64,000 bases of DNA from Rutpela maculata. Lineage: Eukaryota; Arthropoda; Insecta; Coleoptera; Cerambycidae. How positions within the stretch are numbered: position 1 is the first letter of the stretch; every line of letters starts with the position of its first letter. The DNA is taken from assembly GCA_936432065.2 (NCBI GenBank), contig OW386287.2, positions 79,797,804 to 79,861,803 of the forward strand. The letters are read 5' to 3'. Positions 1 to 10,945 of this stretch are shown here, in pieces. A program made the translations under genes and the position numbers. Below the pieces are notes generated by a model that saw nothing but the letters and a program-made list of their open reading frames with translations, was not told the origin of the DNA and did no database searches.

Positions 1-410
1 TTTATATTTTATTTTAAGAGCTGAATCATTTATCTGGAAAATGGTAACTCCTATCCAAATATTGTATATGAACATAATTGTAGAACATTTTATGCACTTT
101 GTTTTTTGTGCAGAACGTTTTTCATCTTTTTTAGTTTTTGTGTTAAATGACAAAAACAACATTTGCACCAGTTTTCTTAACATATGGCCGCCATTTTGAA
201 AGTAGAGCCAGTTTTTTTTTAGGACATGTCTATAATTATTCCTTAGGCTTTAATCTTTATGAAAAATATTGTCCTAAAGGCTCGGGGGGGAGCACGTGCA
301 GTTAGGGTGGGCTCCCGTAATATTAGTAAGTGTGCAAAATATTAGATTTTTTTTCAACTGCTTCTCCCTCAAAATAAATAATGAAGAAAGTGCCATGCGA
401 AAGCGCAGTG

Positions 411-418
411 TGACGTCA
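411..418. promoter_or_regulatory. CRE-like palindrome TGACGTCA
   Basis: A perfect TGACGTCA lies about 110 bases upstream of the THAP relic, in a locally GC-rich patch. It could be a leftover promoter element of the transposon gene. The same 8-mer occurs at 23319-23326 in front of another captured ORF. The match is short and its function is inference. Confidence 0.25.
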
Positions 419-531
419 CACCACTCCTGGCGGTCGGCCGCTCGCCTGTTCCCAATTGTTTCATACGGCACGCATGGCGGACGTGTTAATTTCGTTCATA
501 CCTTTGAAGTGTTCTGTATTTTGGTATTAAA

Positions 532-726
532 ATGGATTAAAAAAGGGGGTTATATAAATATTGTATAGTTCCAGACTGTAAAAGTACATCAGTGTCTACT
601 CCCAATAAAATATTTATTTCATTACCAAGTGATGAAAGTATTAGGAATTTGTGGCAGCAAGCTATTCACAGGGAGAAATTTGTTAATAATAAAGGGACGA
701 AATATTGTTGTGAGGATGAAGTCTAG
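532..726 (+). pseudogene. THAP zinc-finger relic, probably from a transposase
   Basis: Read from ATG 532, the frame gives MD, a stop at 538, and then a THAP-like stretch: CIVPDC at 562, a middle segment with ISLPSDE and RNLWQQAI, then KYCCEDE before a stop at 724-726. THAP domains have a Cys pair near the N terminus and a Cys-x2-His pair later. Here the first Cys pair and the Trp are visible, but the terminal Cys-x2-His is not. THAP domains are the DNA-binding part of P-element and Kolobok transposases and of many host proteins. The internal stop and the lack of downstream coding sequence make this a relic. It could instead be an old host THAP exon. A second THAP relic lies at 58333. Confidence 0.5.
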
Positions 727-1397
727 TATAATAGGTTATTATTAAAAATTGTACAATAATAAGCTTGAAGAGGATATGGAAAATTATGTGTATTTTAAAA
801 TACCTTTTATTTGCACATAACCAACAACGTTATCGCCGTAATTTTGTCTGGCTGATCTAAAAATTAGATAAATTCGGTAGATTTTATTAAAGTAGATATC
901 TATCTAGTTAACCTACCTCTGTAACTAGCCCGTATGTAATATTTATTATTATTAAATTATTCCATAATATCATAAAAATGTCTACAGAGCAAAATGTTGG
1001 AATCAGCCTTAACGTATAAATTTTTTAGAGAACACATATTTTTATGTATAACGTATAACAGAATGAAATAATTTAAATAATGAAAAATAACACTTTTCAA
1101 ATATGTTATGAATTCGAAATAAAATATTAGGCTAGCGGCCTAATTTATACAATATATATACTTAAAGACTTAAATAGTTACGAAAAATGCCAAAATAAAT
1201 TATAAAGTAAATATCACTAAGTGAGCCAATTGATGTGTCCATGGTTTTTATATCTAAATATTAAAGGAGAAAATAAATGTATTAATACTTTTGTTACACA
1301 GTTTCATTAAACATACTTAGCAAATAAATCAGTGAGTTATTTCAGTAATATTAAACAGTAATTCCTTGTTTTTCCATAGGTTCTATTTTTATTTCAG

Positions 1398-1638
1398 GTG
1401 ACGAGCAATTAGCCAAAAAGTGTGATATTTTACAACAAAAATTAGAATTGTTATTGAAGACGTTAACCAGCGAACAATTAGATGCGAATAATTTAGCCAA
1501 CCTAGACGACGAAAGTCATAGTTCAACTAAGCACACTGATGACACTGATAGCGAAATCTCATTCGATAAGGCTAAAACAGAAAAATGTGAGAAGGACCTT
1601 AGCAATTTTAATTTTAGGAAACACCGAAGAACCTCGAG
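1398..1638 (+). CDS. Diacylglycerol kinase eta, spacer exon 1 of 6 in the window
   Basis: This exon lies between the acceptor tatttcag (AG 1396-1397) and the donor ag|gtgagt (GT 1639-1640). Two leading bases complete an upstream codon; reading then starts DEQLAKKCDILQQKLELLLK and continues through a Ser/Thr/Asp-rich stretch to FRKHRRTS. The last two bases (ag) join the first base of the next exon to make Arg, giving RRTSR|FMEREKD. The CDILQQKLELLLKTL helix with the RRTSRF tail is what I recall just after the catalytic domain of type II diacylglycerol kinases (delta/eta), lipid kinases that convert diacylglycerol to phosphatidic acid. PH, C1 and catalytic exons must lie upstream of the window. 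The assignment rests on several exons joining in phase, not on this one alone. Confidence 0.85.
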
Positions 1639-2112
1639 GTGAGTAATTAAATTTTTTTAAATGTACCAAAATTATCATTAAATTGTAGTTGTTCCTTAAA
1701 TATGTTATTGATTTCCAATAAGCAATATTATTCCATTTTTATTATTATTTTATTTTATTACACGCTCAGTTCCTTGCAATTAGGTTTTAACTTCGGAAAA
1801 ATTCTTCGGTCACATAAACGCGTCAGCAGATGAAGAAATCAACAACAATTTTGGAGCAGATGCTGTTAATAGCTATTTGTGTATTAAGAGCGCAAAGTGA
1901 TATATTGTCACTCTGAGCGAGAAGTTTGACGCGCGACGCGTAGCGGAGCGCGGCTATCTCACGAGAGCGCTCGAATTACACACAGGATTTTTTCTACAAT
2001 GGTGTTTTTATAAAAATGTTTGGTAAAAATTAATAATTATTGATAACCTCAGAGGACCCCGGAACAAAACCCATGATAATGTCGATTCGGTGGAATCGGC
2101 TGAAATTTTGGT

Positions 2113-3765
2113 ATTTTGTAGTTCAAGTCATGCTGATCAAAAGTTCTTATCACATCAAGCCAATCCTATGGACAGTTTTTGAGATACCTCTTGTCAAAGT
2201 TAGGTAATTTGCGTCATTTTAGACATTCAAGAACTTTTTACTCCTAAACTATTAACTTTAGCAAAAAATTGCAAGGGTCGAAATATTTTTATTCTAGTCC
2301 AATAAAGCTCAGGAATTTCTTTATCAATTTTTTTATCAATTTTTAGGTTAGGTAAAATATATATATGACTTATTTAGCATGTTTCGGTGGAATTGGCTGA
2401 AACTTTGCTATTTTGTAGTTAAAGTCATGCTGATCAAAAATTCCTATCGCACTGAATCTATCCTATGAGTGGTTTTCGCTCCAGGAGTGCCTGAAGGTCT
2501 AACAACGAGGTAACGGGTAATCTATATGTACGTGTTTATGAATGGCTTCCAGCGTGTTTGTGTACCTGCGTGCATGTGTGTGTGATTATTCAATTATCAA
2601 AGAACCTGCTCTTACGGGCACTATGTTTCTTATGAGAGCGTTCTCATTGCCAACCAGGGTCATCCCATTTTTTTGGTTTCACTTTCTATCTGTTTATTTT
2701 TACTTTTTGTTGTTTTTTAATATACTCTTTTAGTTTTTAAATATTGAGAACATCCATAGAATTTTCAGGAACAAGTGCTCTGTTTCCAGCATCATGTATC
2801 GTTCGAAGAAGCATCATTGATGGATATTTTATGTGATTTTCATGCCGTGCGTACCCCAAAAACCATAATTCGCTTGTGTTTTCAGCGGTTCCGCATCAAA
2901 CTCATTAGAACGATTTTTCTCACACTAGTCCTACGACTAAAATGAAAGAGGACATTATTTGTGTATTTTTAATTAGTGAATGAAATTCTTGTACCAAAGT
3001 GAAAAAAAAATAAGAGACAAGAAATTAATGCAAAATATCGATAGACCTCTCAATATCACCCGCTTACGGTAAAAAATATTTTTTAAAAGTACTATAAAAA
3101 TAAGCTTGTATTATTGTTCAATATGCGTATAAAGTCGCGTCGCTGTAAATCAAAAGGTTTCTGAAATATAAAATAATAATCAATTTTTGGGTGCCATTTT
3201 CAAAGGGCCGTAGCTCAAGGTATTTGTGAACATATTTTTGCATGTAGAATCTGCACCAGAAGTTTGTCATCGATATTTCCCGAGAACCCTGTATACACTG
3301 GCACATACATACACACAAATGCATATACAGGGTACACAAACACGCTGGCAGCCATTCATAAACACGTACATATAGATTACCCGTTACCTCGTTGTTAAGA
3401 CCTTCAGGTACTTCTGGAGCGAAAACCACTCATAAGATAGACTCAGTGCAATAGGAATTTTTGATAAGCATGACTTTAACTACAAAATAGCAAAGTTTCA
3501 GCCAATCCCACCGAAGCATGCCGGAATATGACATATATACATTTTACCTAACCTAAAAATTGATTAAAAAATTCTGAAAAAAATATTTCGACCCTTACAA
3601 CTTTTTGCTGAAGTTAATAGTTTAAAAGTAAAAAGTTCTTGAATGTCTAAAATGACGCAAATTACCTAACTTTGACAAGCTGTATCTCAAAAACTGTCCA
3701 TAGGATTGGCTCGATGTGATAAAAACTTTTGATCAGCATGACTTGAACTACAAAATTCAGACATT
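2113..3765. repeat. Foldback repeat, arms of about 470 bp
   Basis: The arm at about 2113-2580 returns in inverted form at about 3290-3765. It includes long shared blocks around the phrase gtcatgctgatcaaaa and a stretch near 2480-2570 (caacgaggtaacgggtaatc). Each arm also holds an internal direct duplication of the gtcatgctgatcaaaa block. The spacer of about 700 bp shows no gene. Outer target duplications were not found, so the class is unknown. Confidence 0.65.
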
Positions 3766-4637
3766 TCTTTATTATGGTTTCCATGGTAACTAAGCGCTCC
3801 TCGGAAAAGTACAACTTTGCGCTTTCTTTTGGAAGCGCAAAGTTGCAATTTTCGCTCGGTTGTAGAAAAATAAAGTTACAGGCCCGATTTGGATGAACGA
3901 CGTTTATGAAGGAGAATGGTGTCAGAAATAAAAAAAATATTTTAGATGAATTTCCTACAGACAATTTTTTGGAAATTTTTATGTCTGGCAGATGCCTATC
4001 GAAATGAAAAATCGCTATCGTTTATCCGCTTATGTTGAAATAAACAATTCCTCGGCAGTATTGGTAGCAATTTCTGAGCAGAGGTTGTCAAAGTGACTGG
4101 TGTAGAGATACTTGCTTGGTTGGCGATTTTCAATTGAATTAAAAGACTGGCTGCAGCGTTTTTTTTTTAACATAAACTCTGATTTCATGTGGCCAAAAAC
4201 ACTGCAGCTGGTCGCGAAAAAAACTTGTTTAATTCAACTGTAGATCAACTACGGCTCGTGCCGCAAATATCACCCTCGAGAATAATAGCCATCATTGTAC
4301 AGGATGGACCAACTTAGATGGGATTTGAAGTTTTCTCTAAAACTATGGCAAATAGACAAAAACCAATATAGGTGTCCTGATCTCGATTTTCGAGAAACAA
4401 ACAATGACGCAAACCGCGATCGTCTATCTTTTTTTAACTACCGAGATACAGAGCGTTTTTGAAAAATTGGCATTTTAATATATCTTAATTACCAAGTAGT
4501 AAACTCAAATTAGAAAAAAAAAACGCCGTTTTAGAGAAAAATTCTGAACAGCAGTTTCTCTGCGTAGAAACTAAAAAATTGTTCTAAAAGTTGAGTTTTT
4601 AGAACAATTTTTTGCTTATGACCAGAAAAAAAATATA

Positions 4638-5350
4638 TGACTTTTGGGATAAAGTAGACAAAAATTAACTGTGGATTTCTCAGTCCAAATTAATTGGAGA
4701 ATATAACATTTTTCAAGATACCCCTTCGTTGTCAAGTTACAGTCCCTTAAAGGGGTACGTTAAAAACTGTTTCCATTTATTTACTCAAAAAATAAGATTC
4801 CAAAAAACAAAACATTTGGCATATTTATTACATTTATTTTTTCATCCTCTTGAGTGCTTCACGAATGAGATGAGCAACCCCTAATATATTTTTAAAAATA
4901 TTTTTAATATCCATTCATTTTACATTTCAGTATAAAATAATTTTCGATTCCCTTGTTGATTCTAAAACTTTTTCTTCTCTTTAAAAACTGCCGATTTACC
5001 AACCGTTTTCGTGATATAAAATAAAATTTACGTTTATGGAATTCAGTTCATTTCAATCATTACTGAACGATAATGTTTTAAAACTTTTAGTAGGCTGCCT
5101 TCAAGTTTCAATTTGACAGTAGTATTAACGTTTAAGTATTTATTGGAATTAGTCTACCACATCTAGCAGACTCATGTCAATTATTTGAAATAATTACCTA
5201 GTTTATTTTTCTTACTTAAAACCATTATTAAAAGGGCTGTAACTTGACAACGAAGGGGTATTTTGAAAAATGTTATATGAAGAATCCCAAATTAATTTGG
5301 GCTAAAGAATCTACAGTTAATTTTTTTCTACTTTGTTTCCGGACACCGTG
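4638..5350. mobile_element. Small MITE-like inverted-repeat element
   Basis: Arms of about 120 bp at roughly 4638-4770 and 5230-5350 are inverted copies. They share aaattaactgt, the phrase aacatttttcaa, and cttcgttgtcaagttacag. The spacer of about 460 bp is AT-rich and has no ORF. The borders are approximate because the outer ends have diverged. It is probably a non-autonomous DNA element inserted into the surrounding TA-flanked element. Confidence 0.5.
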
Positions 5351-6131
5351 TATATATACGCTTTTTTGTGTTTACTTACATTTGGACGAATATATATCGA
5401 AAAGCAGGTGTTTTTAAAGCTAAACGGACATAGGTAAACATGTTCAGAATACGAAAAGGTTCTATACATTTTTCGGAAAGACAACTTGAAAAATTTATAT
5501 TATGTGTTTTTTCGTGTTTCTTCTATTTTGAATGCAAATATCTCGAAAAGTACGCGATTTTTGGGCTAAATGAACATAAGTGAACTTGTTCACAATACGA
5601 CTTGCTACAAAAAAAGGTCCTATACATTTTTCCGATTATCCCATTGGTTTTTCCTAAAAAGCTTCTTGAAGAATATATATATTTGCTTTTTCGTGTTTTC
5701 TTTTTTCGTTTGGACGTACACATCTCGGAAAGTACGCATTTTTAAGGCTAGATGAACATTGGTAAACTTGTTCAGGATGTGATTTCCTACAAAAAATGTT
5801 TTATACACTTTTCCGATTATCCCATTCGTTTTTCCTTAAATATGAAAAAAAACACACGAAGAAGCTTTTCCTTAAAAACCAATGGGATAGTCGAAAAAAT
5901 GTATAGAACCTTTTAGTAGGAAATCGTATTCTGAACAAGTTCACTTATGTTCATTTAGCCCTAAAATCGCGTACATTTCGAAATATTTGCATTCAAAATT
6001 TAAAAAAAAACACAGAAAAACACATACCTATATAAATTTTTCAAGTCGCTTTTCCGGAAAAACCAATAGAATAATCGGATAAATGTATATAACCTTTTTT
6101 GTAGGAAATCGTATTTTCACGTTTACCGTTT
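5351..6131. repeat. Tandem repeat that reverses into its own inverted copy
   Basis: Units of about 160-180 bp start near 5350, 5510 and 5690. Each carries a tcgaaaagtacgc-like block, a gctaaatgaacataagtgaac-like block, tatacatttttc and ccgattatccc. From about 5850 the same blocks return in reverse orientation to about 6115. The whole forms a hairpin centred near 5845. No protein is encoded; short ORFs here are by-products of the repeat. Confidence 0.6.
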
Positions 6132-7903
6132 AGAACGCCCTGTAAATTATTTCATTAATCGATCACAACTTAAATTAGCTATCCAACGATATAGCATTAT
6201 GTCATATTTATCTCTAGAAAAAATGGTTAATTTTCGAAAAATATAATACATTTGCGAGGAGACCATGGAAAACTATTAACAACAACACTTCTTATAATAT
6301 ATAATAATTTTGCCAAAAATAGAAAAAACTAAACTACAATACATGTTCGAATTGTCTTCCATTGACATCTATGCATATTTATCGCATTTCTAATATTTAT
6401 TGAGAAGGCCATGGTAAAAAAAAGAAAATCGAAATAATCGTAAATCTCGAAAACTAATTTGTGAGTTAATTGTGAATGAGCATTGTTAAAAATGGTTCAA
6501 TTTAGTAATGGTGAAAAATATGGTATAATTAAGTGACTCAAATTTAGCTTCAGAGCTTTATTTTAATAGGTAAGTTATATACACCAAAACTTTGTGCCAA
6601 AAGTGACGCCTAAACAATATTTTTAGATATCCAGAAAAGAGACAGCCAAACATAAAAATATTCAAAAAGCAACAACAAAATTTAAAAGAGTTTGGATCAT
6701 TTGTAAAACTTCGAGCAGAAATATATAATAAAGCAAGTAGAAAAGCTGTAGAAAATATTGTTTTATAAACTTTAAGAGAAAATCCTAATATACCGTCTCG
6801 CGAAATATAGGATTTAGGAATCCCAAAAACAACTGCGTTGCGTTACTTAAAAAAGAATAAATTCAAACCCTACAAAATTAGAATTAGTCACCTCTATATC
6901 CAAACGACTTTTTCAAGGCGTCTCGATTTTTGCCAGTGGCTTTTGCGTCAGTGCAATTAAGGGCCAGGATTTGAAGGAACAATTATATGAACAGACGAGG
7001 CCCATATAAGCAGTGCCGGAATTTCTAATAATAACCACCATTAGACTCATGAAAATCCGCATGTAACCGCTACAGTTAATCGTTAAGGACGATTTGGATT
7101 TGGTGTATGGTGTGGTTTTATTGGATACCAAATAATAATTCTTCATTTTTTCACGGTAGTTTGAATACCGAAAATGTTATTAACGTTCTATGACAAAAAA
7201 TAGAGCCCTTTGTAGACAATATGCCTGTAAGACAATTTCAAAGATTCATTTACCAACACGATGGCGCCTCAGGTCATACATCAAATGAAGCACGAAATTA
7301 TTTAAATGCTCAATTTAGAGAGGGTTGGATAGGTATCTATATATCACTCAGGACTAGTTTATCAATGTCTAGTTAGATGAGTTAACTAAATTGATAACTA
7401 ATAATTAATTTCTACATTAATAAACAATAAATTAGTTTAGATATTGTTTAATTTTTAGGAAATAATGGTCCTATTTTGTAATAAGCTAGATCTCCCGATA
7501 TAACCCTTGCCGACTTTTGGCTTTGGGGTTACTTAAAAAATATTATATATAGAGAACGCTCTAATAACATAGAAGAATTAGGACACAAAACATTAGCTTT
7601 TCGGACAATAACTCCTGTCATGATTTCTAAATGCAACAAAATGCTGTAAGGAGAAGGTGTCAAAAATTCATAGATGTCAATGGAAGACAATTCGAACATT
7701 TATTGTAGTTTAGTTTTTCCTATTTTTGGCAAAATTATTTTATATTATAAGAAGTGTTGTTGTTGTTAATAGTTTTCCATGGCCTCCTCACAAATATATT
7801 AAATTTTTCGAAAATTAACCACTTTTTCTAGAGATAAATATTACATATGACATATCGTTGGTTGAATTTAAGTTGTGATCGAATAATGAAATAATTTACA
7901 AAG
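6132..7903 (+). mobile_element. Mariner-like element with about 230-bp inverted repeats
   Basis: Left arm 6132-6370 and right arm 7670-7903 are inverted copies. They share tgtaaattatttcatta, the phrase gatcacaacttaaatt, and cttccattgacatctatg at the inner edge. TA lies at 7904-7905 on the right. Between the arms is a degraded + strand transposase gene. The element is nested in the 4300-8209 element. Confidence 0.7.
6492..7650 (+). pseudogene. Tc1/mariner-type transposase relic with two probable introns
   Basis: The protein would cut and paste DNA through a DDE/D catalytic triad. Visible landmarks are ELYFN|RYPEKRQP near 6553-6650, a helix-turn-helix-like stretch with TTALRYLKKNKF near 6827, FCQWLL near 6930, TDEAHISSAG near 6988 (first Asp), QHDGASGHTS near 7256 (second Asp) and SPDITLADFWLWGYLKN near 7494 (third acidic residue). 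Two GT-AG segments, 6570-6626 and 7333-7458, interrupt the frame. Removing each restores the motif across it (RYPEKRQP and WIGNNGP). Stops at several codons and at least one frameshift before 6553 show it is dead. Family knowledge supports the transposase call; the introns are inferred from splice signals and frame only. Confidence 0.75.
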
Positions 7904-9759
7904 TATTTCATTGAAGGAAACAAAAGTTATGTCTATATCTCGAGAACTGAGGCATGCATAATTTACTTCTTATCAGCAACAGATTCTACTCAAAAAAGTG
8001 CCTTAAGAATGTGTTACTCGATTTTCGATTCGACACTTGGTAATTAAGATATAGAAGTCATTCAAAAATGACAATTTTCCAAAAACACTCTGTAGCTCGG
8101 TAGTCGAAAGATGATCGCGGTTTGCGACATTGTTTCTCGAAAATCGAGCTCAGGACACTGCCATAGTTTTAGAGAAAACTCCAAATCCCATTTAATTTGG
8201 TCCACCCTGTACCTGGCTGAATAACATACTATTTTATTATTTCTTACTTTCCTTGATAAACGATGTTAGTCAACGTCAGACTGATCATTTGACACTGTCT
8301 ACTCCAAACTTGTTACTAATTTCTTCGTCTGCCAACGCATTTTTGGTTTAAGATATATAAACGAATCCATTGGCGTGAAAATTGTTTCTGACAAAAATAT
8401 AGAATATAAGCGTGATTTTTGCCACTTTGACAGGCATCTGCCATACAATCTACCAAAACGATCGTCTGTCTAGGTGAAAATATAATCATTTTCCTTGATA
8501 AAAGTCGTTTATCAAAACCTGATAAAACGCCAGCGTCTGCTAGCAAGTTGATACTGATGTTTTCGCTTGCTTGATTTTTTGTACTATATGTAGGGAATCG
8601 AAGGGCGTAAAATTAGTTTTGTTAAAAATAATTTATGCCGTAGAAGAGTTTTAGCATTTTCCGCTTTCAATTATTATATTTAGAACACTCAGATACTATG
8701 TGACTGTATGTCTCTCTTGTGCTAATAGGAGAATGCTGCCAAAATAAAGTGTTTTTATTTTCATGGCAGCAGTAGACGAAATTATTTTTTTATGATCATA
8801 TAATCTTCTATGATTACAAATTTCAATCATGGTTTAGTCGAGAAATCTGATTATTGTTTGATTACACAAACTCCAATAAATTTTCCTTTAGGTAAAATAC
8901 GAATGGGATAATTAAATACCGTTGCTTGTTTAGTAAATTAGGATTTTGTTGGTTATCCTTCCGATTAAAATTTTATGATGCAGAAGCAGATAAGGCATAA
9001 TCAAATATTTAATTATTTAGTTTACAAATGTCGTAATCAACCAACACCAGACAGCGTATTCCTGCTGCAATAAGTCGTTTGATTAAATGAGGGGTGAATT
9101 GAAATAAATTTATCAAATGACTTGGTTGAACTAATTTAATTACTCATTAATTATTTTATATGCGTATTTGAAAATTCAAGATTACGTGTCACGTAGGTAA
9201 TATTTTTTAACACAATGATTGGACTTAAAAACACGTAAGGACTGAAAATTTAATTAAGCAAGCTTTTACTTAAACAAATTATCGATAAGTAAAGTTTTGA
9301 GACTTGGCAGAAATATTAAAAATGCACCATAATCACAACATAGAAAAGTTCACATTCCGACCGTGGTTGCATCATTCCTTGAATTTTTGAAAATCCACCC
9401 CATATTTCCTTTAGCTCGTTTACCTGCAAACCGTTCATTTTCTAACAAAAATACGTGCATAAAAAATAGTTCCTTATGAAATTTCCGATAGAAAATGTTA
9501 TTCATTTTTTCTGTGAAATAAATAGTACTGTTGCAGATACAGCGCGAAGATAAGAGTAAGTTGGAGCGTACCGCTTAATACATGCCTATCGTGAGTTTTG
9601 ACTGCAAATTACTCTGAAACTATTTTATATAAAAAGCCAGAAAGAGCCAATCTCTGGATCAGGTGCACAGAATACGCTTATTGCGTATTATTAAATGTTT
9701 TGCTCAGTTTATAACATTTTCAAGGAAATCCGTGAACTCACTTCTAGTACACCCTCAAG

Positions 9760-10384
9760 CAGCGGCGGCTGGTGAAATTTCAATATTTTTTTTCTCGTCT
9801 GTGGCGCATGGGACCTATACGAAATTTGGGAAATAACATATAGAGAAGCACTTCTCTAATGACCCCTAAAAAATTTTGAAAAAGCAGTTTGCGAAAAAAT
9901 TTTTGAAAATTCGTTAGCCTCCCCTATGTCTAGGAGCTCCTGTTTATTTTTATTTTTTTTTGTCATATGCATTTGACTTTTCATAAAAATACAACAACAG
10001 ATTTTGGAGTTTATGAAAATATTTTCATTACTAACTGAGATACAACGAATTGAAATATTGTAATTTGTTAAATTGTAAATCACAAAATTTCAGTTCATTG
10101 TATTTCATTTAGTAATGAAAATATTTTCACAAACTTCAAAATCTATTGTTGTCTTTTTATGAAAAGTCAAACGCACATGACAAAAAAAAAATAAAAATAA
10201 ACAGAAGTCCCTAGACCAAGGGGAGGCTAACGAATTTTCAAAAATTTTTTCGCAAACTGCTTTTTCAAAATTTTTTAGGGGTCATTAGAGAAGTGCTTCT
10301 CTAGATGTTATTTCCCAAATTTCGTATGGGTCCCATGCGCCATAGACGAGAAAAAAAATATTGAAATTTCACCAGCCGCCACTG
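9760..10384. mobile_element. hAT-type foldback MITE with 8-bp target duplication
   Basis: The element begins cagcggcggctggtg and ends caccagccgccactg, flanked by the exact direct repeat ccctcaag at 9752-9759 and 10385-10392. The CAG(T/C)GGCGG start and 8-bp duplication are typical of hAT elements. Nearly the whole 625 bp folds back on itself about a centre near 10070. There is no transposase. Confidence 0.9.
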
Positions 10385-10439
10385 CCCTCAAGGTGGACTT
10401 CTTGGTGCGTTTATTTAAATGGTTTCCCCTGTAGACCTA

Positions 10440-10945
10440 ATCCACTAAAGGTAAGTCTAGTTTATTGAAAATTATGATATTTGGTCAGCGTCGACATCAT
10501 AATCGTCTTCAGCAGCAGTTTCTACACTTTCGCCATTCAGGCAGATCTTTTTCCCTCTCTGTGACATCTAACGAATTGTTCTTCCATGTCTGATTTGGTA
10601 ACAGTGTGTTGAAGGGCAGGAATTTGTCGGTAGTTATTATTTTTTCTACAGGAGTAGATTGGTACAAAGCGAGAATAAATCACCTTCTTTTGCTTGCGAT
10701 GTTCTCATGACTCGCGTCTTGATTCGTAAAGATCAGCACAACATCATGCAAATCCCCCCTTTTATTAACTAAATTGATTGTTTGGGCCTTTCTTTTCGGA
10801 AATAAATGCCGATGTAGTGTCGCAACCGCTAATGACGTGGGATTTTTTGCAGTTTCTTAGAATTGTTGATGACTGCAAATTGCGAGAACTGTAAATTCTT
10901 TTGTTGTTGTTCCCCTGTTATTGTCTTAAAAATGTAATGTCTTTG
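10440..10945 (-). pseudogene. Academ-like nuclease/transposase relic
   Basis: On the minus strand, from high to low coordinates, I read LHFLRQ, KRIYSSRNLQ, then HVISGCDTTSAFI near 10830. A further shifted segment gives DLHDVVLIFTNQD and, after a stop, FILALYQS, then an acidic tail. These are the landmarks of a multi-copy insect family that has a GEDxDLLxLL block, GCDTTS, and a later AGERFxLALYG-like block. Several frameshifts and stops make it dead. The same family recurs at 34473, 37325, 38725 and 60678. The Academ assignment is from memory of the XPG-like nuclease with a Cys8 finger and is provisional. Confidence 0.55.

Larger units (their letters stand above)
1..1397 (+). other. 3' part of an intron upstream of the first visible exon
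   Basis: This is the tail of a host intron, ending in a pyrimidine-rich stretch and the acceptor AG at 1396-1397. Its first 730 bases hold a THAP-domain relic (532-726) behind a GC-richer segment. From about 730 to 1380 I see only AT-rich sequence with no recognisable gene or repeat border. Confidence 0.6.
4300..8209. mobile_element. Long-TIR element with TA target site, carrying nested elements
   Basis: The left end starts at 4300 (caggatggacc) after TA 4298-4299. The right end finishes at 8209 (ggtccaccctg) before TA 8210-8211. The inverted repeats run about 200 bp inward and share cgattttcgagaaacaa and a gcaaaccgcgatc block. TA flanks point to the Tc1/mariner (IS630) group. The body has been filled by a small MITE, a palindromic tandem repeat and a mariner-like element with a transposase relic. 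Which transposase first moved the outer ends cannot be told. Confidence 0.7.

Noticed and set aside
3118..3429. 103-codon minus-strand ORF
   Set aside because: It lies across an arm of the 2113-3765 foldback, and its inverted partner gives another ORF. It has no recognisable domain and is best explained by the repeat.
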